A DNA stretch of 7,351 nt from Planctomycetota bacterium (lineage in GTDB: Bacteria; Planctomycetota; Planctomycetia; Pirellulales; Pirellulaceae). The stretch covers positions 1-7,351 of the forward strand of contig JAPLNJ010000733.1 in the NCBI GenBank assembly GCA_026692885.1, read 5' to 3'. The position numbers were made by a program, and so were the translations under genes. Positions within the stretch are counted from its first letter, which is position 1; every line of letters starts with the position of its first letter. Under the pieces are notes generated by a model. It saw nothing but the letters and a program-made list of their open reading frames with translations. It ran no database searches and was not told where the DNA came from. Shown in pieces: positions 5,933 to 7,351 of the stretch.

Positions 5933-7351
5933 ACCCGCCCTTGCCGTTCCGCTCGCCCTCGGTCTTGTACCCTTTATCGCGGACGAACCGCCCAAACTGG
6001 CCCACCGTCACCTCGTGCACACCCAGATAGAAAGGCTTCGTAATCCGCACCGGATGCTGGGGACGCTCGCGGTTGAAACGATCCGCCGACGGCTTCCCGT
6101 ACGACTCGAACGCCTTGGCCAACGCCTCCGGCGTCTCCGAGCTGCCCATCAGAAACTCCCCGGCCGGGATCAACCGCAGTTTCATCCCGATCGAGTTGCT
6201 GATCGGGAGCCGGCCCCAGGCCTGCCGCAGGTCCGTGAGCCGCGAATCTTGCGGGGCCAGTTTCTCCAGCTTCGCCAGCAACAGTTCCGCAGCCGGTTGG
6301 TCCGCGGTGGCGATTGCGGAGTTGCATTGCATCACCAGCGAATCCGTTTCTTCGGCCCGTTCTCGCGCCGCCGCGGCTTCTGTACTGGCCTGTGTGAGCG
6401 AATCGGAACCCGTTTGCGCAACACCCGTCGCGACGGGTAACGATTCACTGCCACGCCAGACCCCAGCCACCAGCGACAACAGTAATATCACCGTGAGAAC
6501 GCCGCCTCCCAACGCGGTCAGCAAAGGCCAGCGAGGCTTCGCCCAGCCGGCCAACTCCATAAACGGATTTGCCTCGCCGCGACGCGGCTGCGCACGGAAC
6601 GGCGTCCTCGTCAGCGGCCGGGATGCAGCGGGCGGCAAAACGCTGTCGAGCGGGTCGTCATCCGCCAAAGATGTCTCCAGCGGCGTCTTCGCAGTTCCGC
6701 CCGGTGCAGCGGGAATGTCGAGCGGCCAGCCACACATCGGACACGGCATTTGCTGACCGAACAGATGCGGCGCGGCCGCAAAACTTTGACCGCAGACGCA
6801 CGTCACCACCACGGGCGCTGGAGCCGGGGCAATCGTCGCCATCGGTGGTGGCTTGGCCGGTTCCTGTTCACGCGACGGCCGTATCTGCGCTGAGGGACCG
6901 CCTGTGGACAGCCACTGCTCGACCTGCTGCTCCTGGTTTCGGGTCAAGGCTACGACTTTCCGGTCGCGCAGCACTTCCTCCAGCAGGGGCACGTCCTCCA
7001 GACGGCCGTGGGCAGCTAGCGCCAGATGGCCCACCAGGTTCCTCGCCGCAGGGTCATCCAATCGCCACAGGTCGCGAAACACGGGCGACTGATCGGGAGC
7101 CGCCAAGTCCTGCGGACCCAACAGCAACCGGTCCTCGTCGTAGTGCCGATCCCACAAGGCGCGCCCGCCGACGATCAGGCAGCGCAGCGTGGTGTAGATC
7201 AGCAGGTGCGAGAAGCGGTCGATCTCCGGGCCATACCCGCCCTGGTTCAACCGCTGCCGATGCTGATAGGCCCGATGGCCCACCTCGCCCGGCGCCTGGT
7301 CCGACAGGGCCGGCACGTACATCCCGTCGTAGTCGATCAGCCGCAGATTCA
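5901..7351 (-). CDS. Kinase-like, zinc-ribbon, membrane-anchored FGE protein; 5' end outside window, ends early at a frameshift
   Basis: The frame is open to the window edge, beginning inside the kinase domain at NLRLIDYDGMYVPAL; the N-lobe and HGDLQHGN loop lie outside. The numbering here counts from the first Met (7322). The kinase C-lobe (to about 139) is almost identical to both kinase copies of the gene at 275-3922. A Pro-rich linker follows, then a zinc ribbon with C175xC177 and C194PMC197, a membrane helix (about 266-289, WPLLTALGGGVLTVILLLSL) with positive residues before it, a short stalk, and the first part of an FGE-sulfatase domain (from about 374, ISNSIGMKLRLIPAGEF, to YKTEGERNGKGGYGLDAKG). 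It stops at TGA 5901-5903 after a shift in a six-base run. The likely topology is kinase and zinc ribbon inside, FGE domain outside. Whole, it would be a one-kinase paralogue of the neighbour. Confidence 0.92.
   Translation of the reverse strand, partial: NLRLIDYDGMYVPALSDQAPGEVGHRAYQHRQRLNQGGYGPEIDRFSHLLIYTTLRCLIVGGRALWDRHYDEDRLLLGPQDLAAPDQSPVFRDLWRLDDPAARNLVGHLALAAHGRLEDVPLLEEVLRDRKVVALTRNQEQQVEQWLSTGGPSAQIRPSREQEPAKPPPMATIAPAPAPVVVTCVCGQSFAAAPHLFGQQMPCPMCGWPLDIPAAPGGTAKTPLETSLADDDPLDSVLPPAASRPLTRTPFRAQPRRGEANPFMELAGWAKPRWPLLTALGGGVLTVILLLSLVAGVWRGSESLPVATGVAQTGSDSLTQASTEAAAARERAEETDSLVMQCNSAIATADQPAAELLLAKLEKLAPQDSRLTDLRQAWGRLPISNSIGMKLRLIPAGEFLMGSSETPEALAKAFESYGKPSADRFNRERPQHPVRITKPFYLGVHEVTVGQFGRFVRDKGYKTEGERNGKGGYGLDAKGGEV
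5911..5916 (-). other. Frameshift site: six-G run (coding strand) breaking the second kinase/FGE gene
   Basis: On the coding strand the codons GCC AAG GGG GGA GAA GTA TGA end the protein. Removing one G gives GCC AAG GGG GAG AAG TAT GAA CAG, which joins GYGLDAK to GEKYEQKPEYTW and restores the FGE-sulfatase domain without gap. The cause could be a true inactivating insertion, a phase-variable or slippage-read tract, or a sequencing/assembly error in a homopolymer. Confidence 0.92.
6205..6380 (-). repeat. Stalk block shared with the first kinase/FGE gene (copy B)
   Basis: Counterpart of 1029-1204, encoding the stalk from about ARERAEETDSLVMQC to AWGRLP. The identity is much higher than in the following FGE domains, showing a mosaic relationship between the two genes. 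Confidence 0.85.
6906..7351 (-). repeat. Kinase-domain repeat, copy 3 (partial, runs off the window)
   Basis: DNA nearly identical to the C-lobe parts of copies 1 and 2, up to the sequence for VEQWLS, where similarity stops sharply. It differs from the others at only a few residues (for example GGRALWDRH for GGRELWDRH and RNQEQQ for RDQEQQ). Confidence 0.9.

Noticed and set aside
1..7351. Complete diversity-generating retroelement
   Set aside because: No reverse transcriptase, accessory gene or adenine-rich template copy of either FGE end was found in the window. Only the target-like ends are present, so the system itself is not claimed.
1..7351. tRNA, rRNA, riboswitch or insertion sequence
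   Set aside because: No cloverleaf, rRNA-like stretch, known aptamer core, transposase motif or flanking terminal inverted repeats with target duplication were recognised.

Overview
The window looks like a high-GC planctomycete chromosome, with Gemmata-type relatives the best guess. The reasons are the protein family and style: a kinase-like domain with HGDLQHGN and LIDYDGMYVPAL motifs, a CxC...CPMC zinc ribbon, a membrane helix and a C-terminal FGE-sulfatase (formylglycine-generating-enzyme fold) domain. This combination is, from memory, typical of Planctomycetota. Assignment is by recognition; no search was run.

Layout. Positions 1-274 are non-coding DNA downstream of the first gene, with one GC-rich hairpin. 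Positions 275-3922 (minus) hold a 1215-residue gene: two near-identical kinase domains in tandem, a membrane segment, a long helical stalk and an FGE-fold domain. Positions 3923-4645 are a divergent intergenic region with tandem palindromic (REP-like) repeats, an interleaved pair of inverted repeats, a 26-bp direct repeat and a possible promoter. Positions 4646-4876 (plus) encode a small 76-residue protein. Positions 4877-5299 are non-coding and carry an inverted pair of the same REP-like repeat between converging genes. Positions 5300-7351 (minus) hold a second kinase-membrane-FGE gene, cut by the window edge at its 5' side and broken by a one-base frameshift at a run of six C (G on the coding strand) at 5911-5916.

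How the genes relate. The two large genes are paralogues. They share kinase DNA that is nearly identical (three copies in the window) and a stalk block about 93% identical, but differ in the middle and in the FGE domain. The topology suggests receptor-like proteins: cytoplasmic kinase-like domain, one membrane pass, external FGE/C-type-lectin-fold domain. Both FGE domains appear to keep only one of the two catalytic cysteines of true FGE, so a binding role is as likely as catalysis. No reverse transcriptase, template repeat, transposase, RNA gene or CRISPR array was seen.
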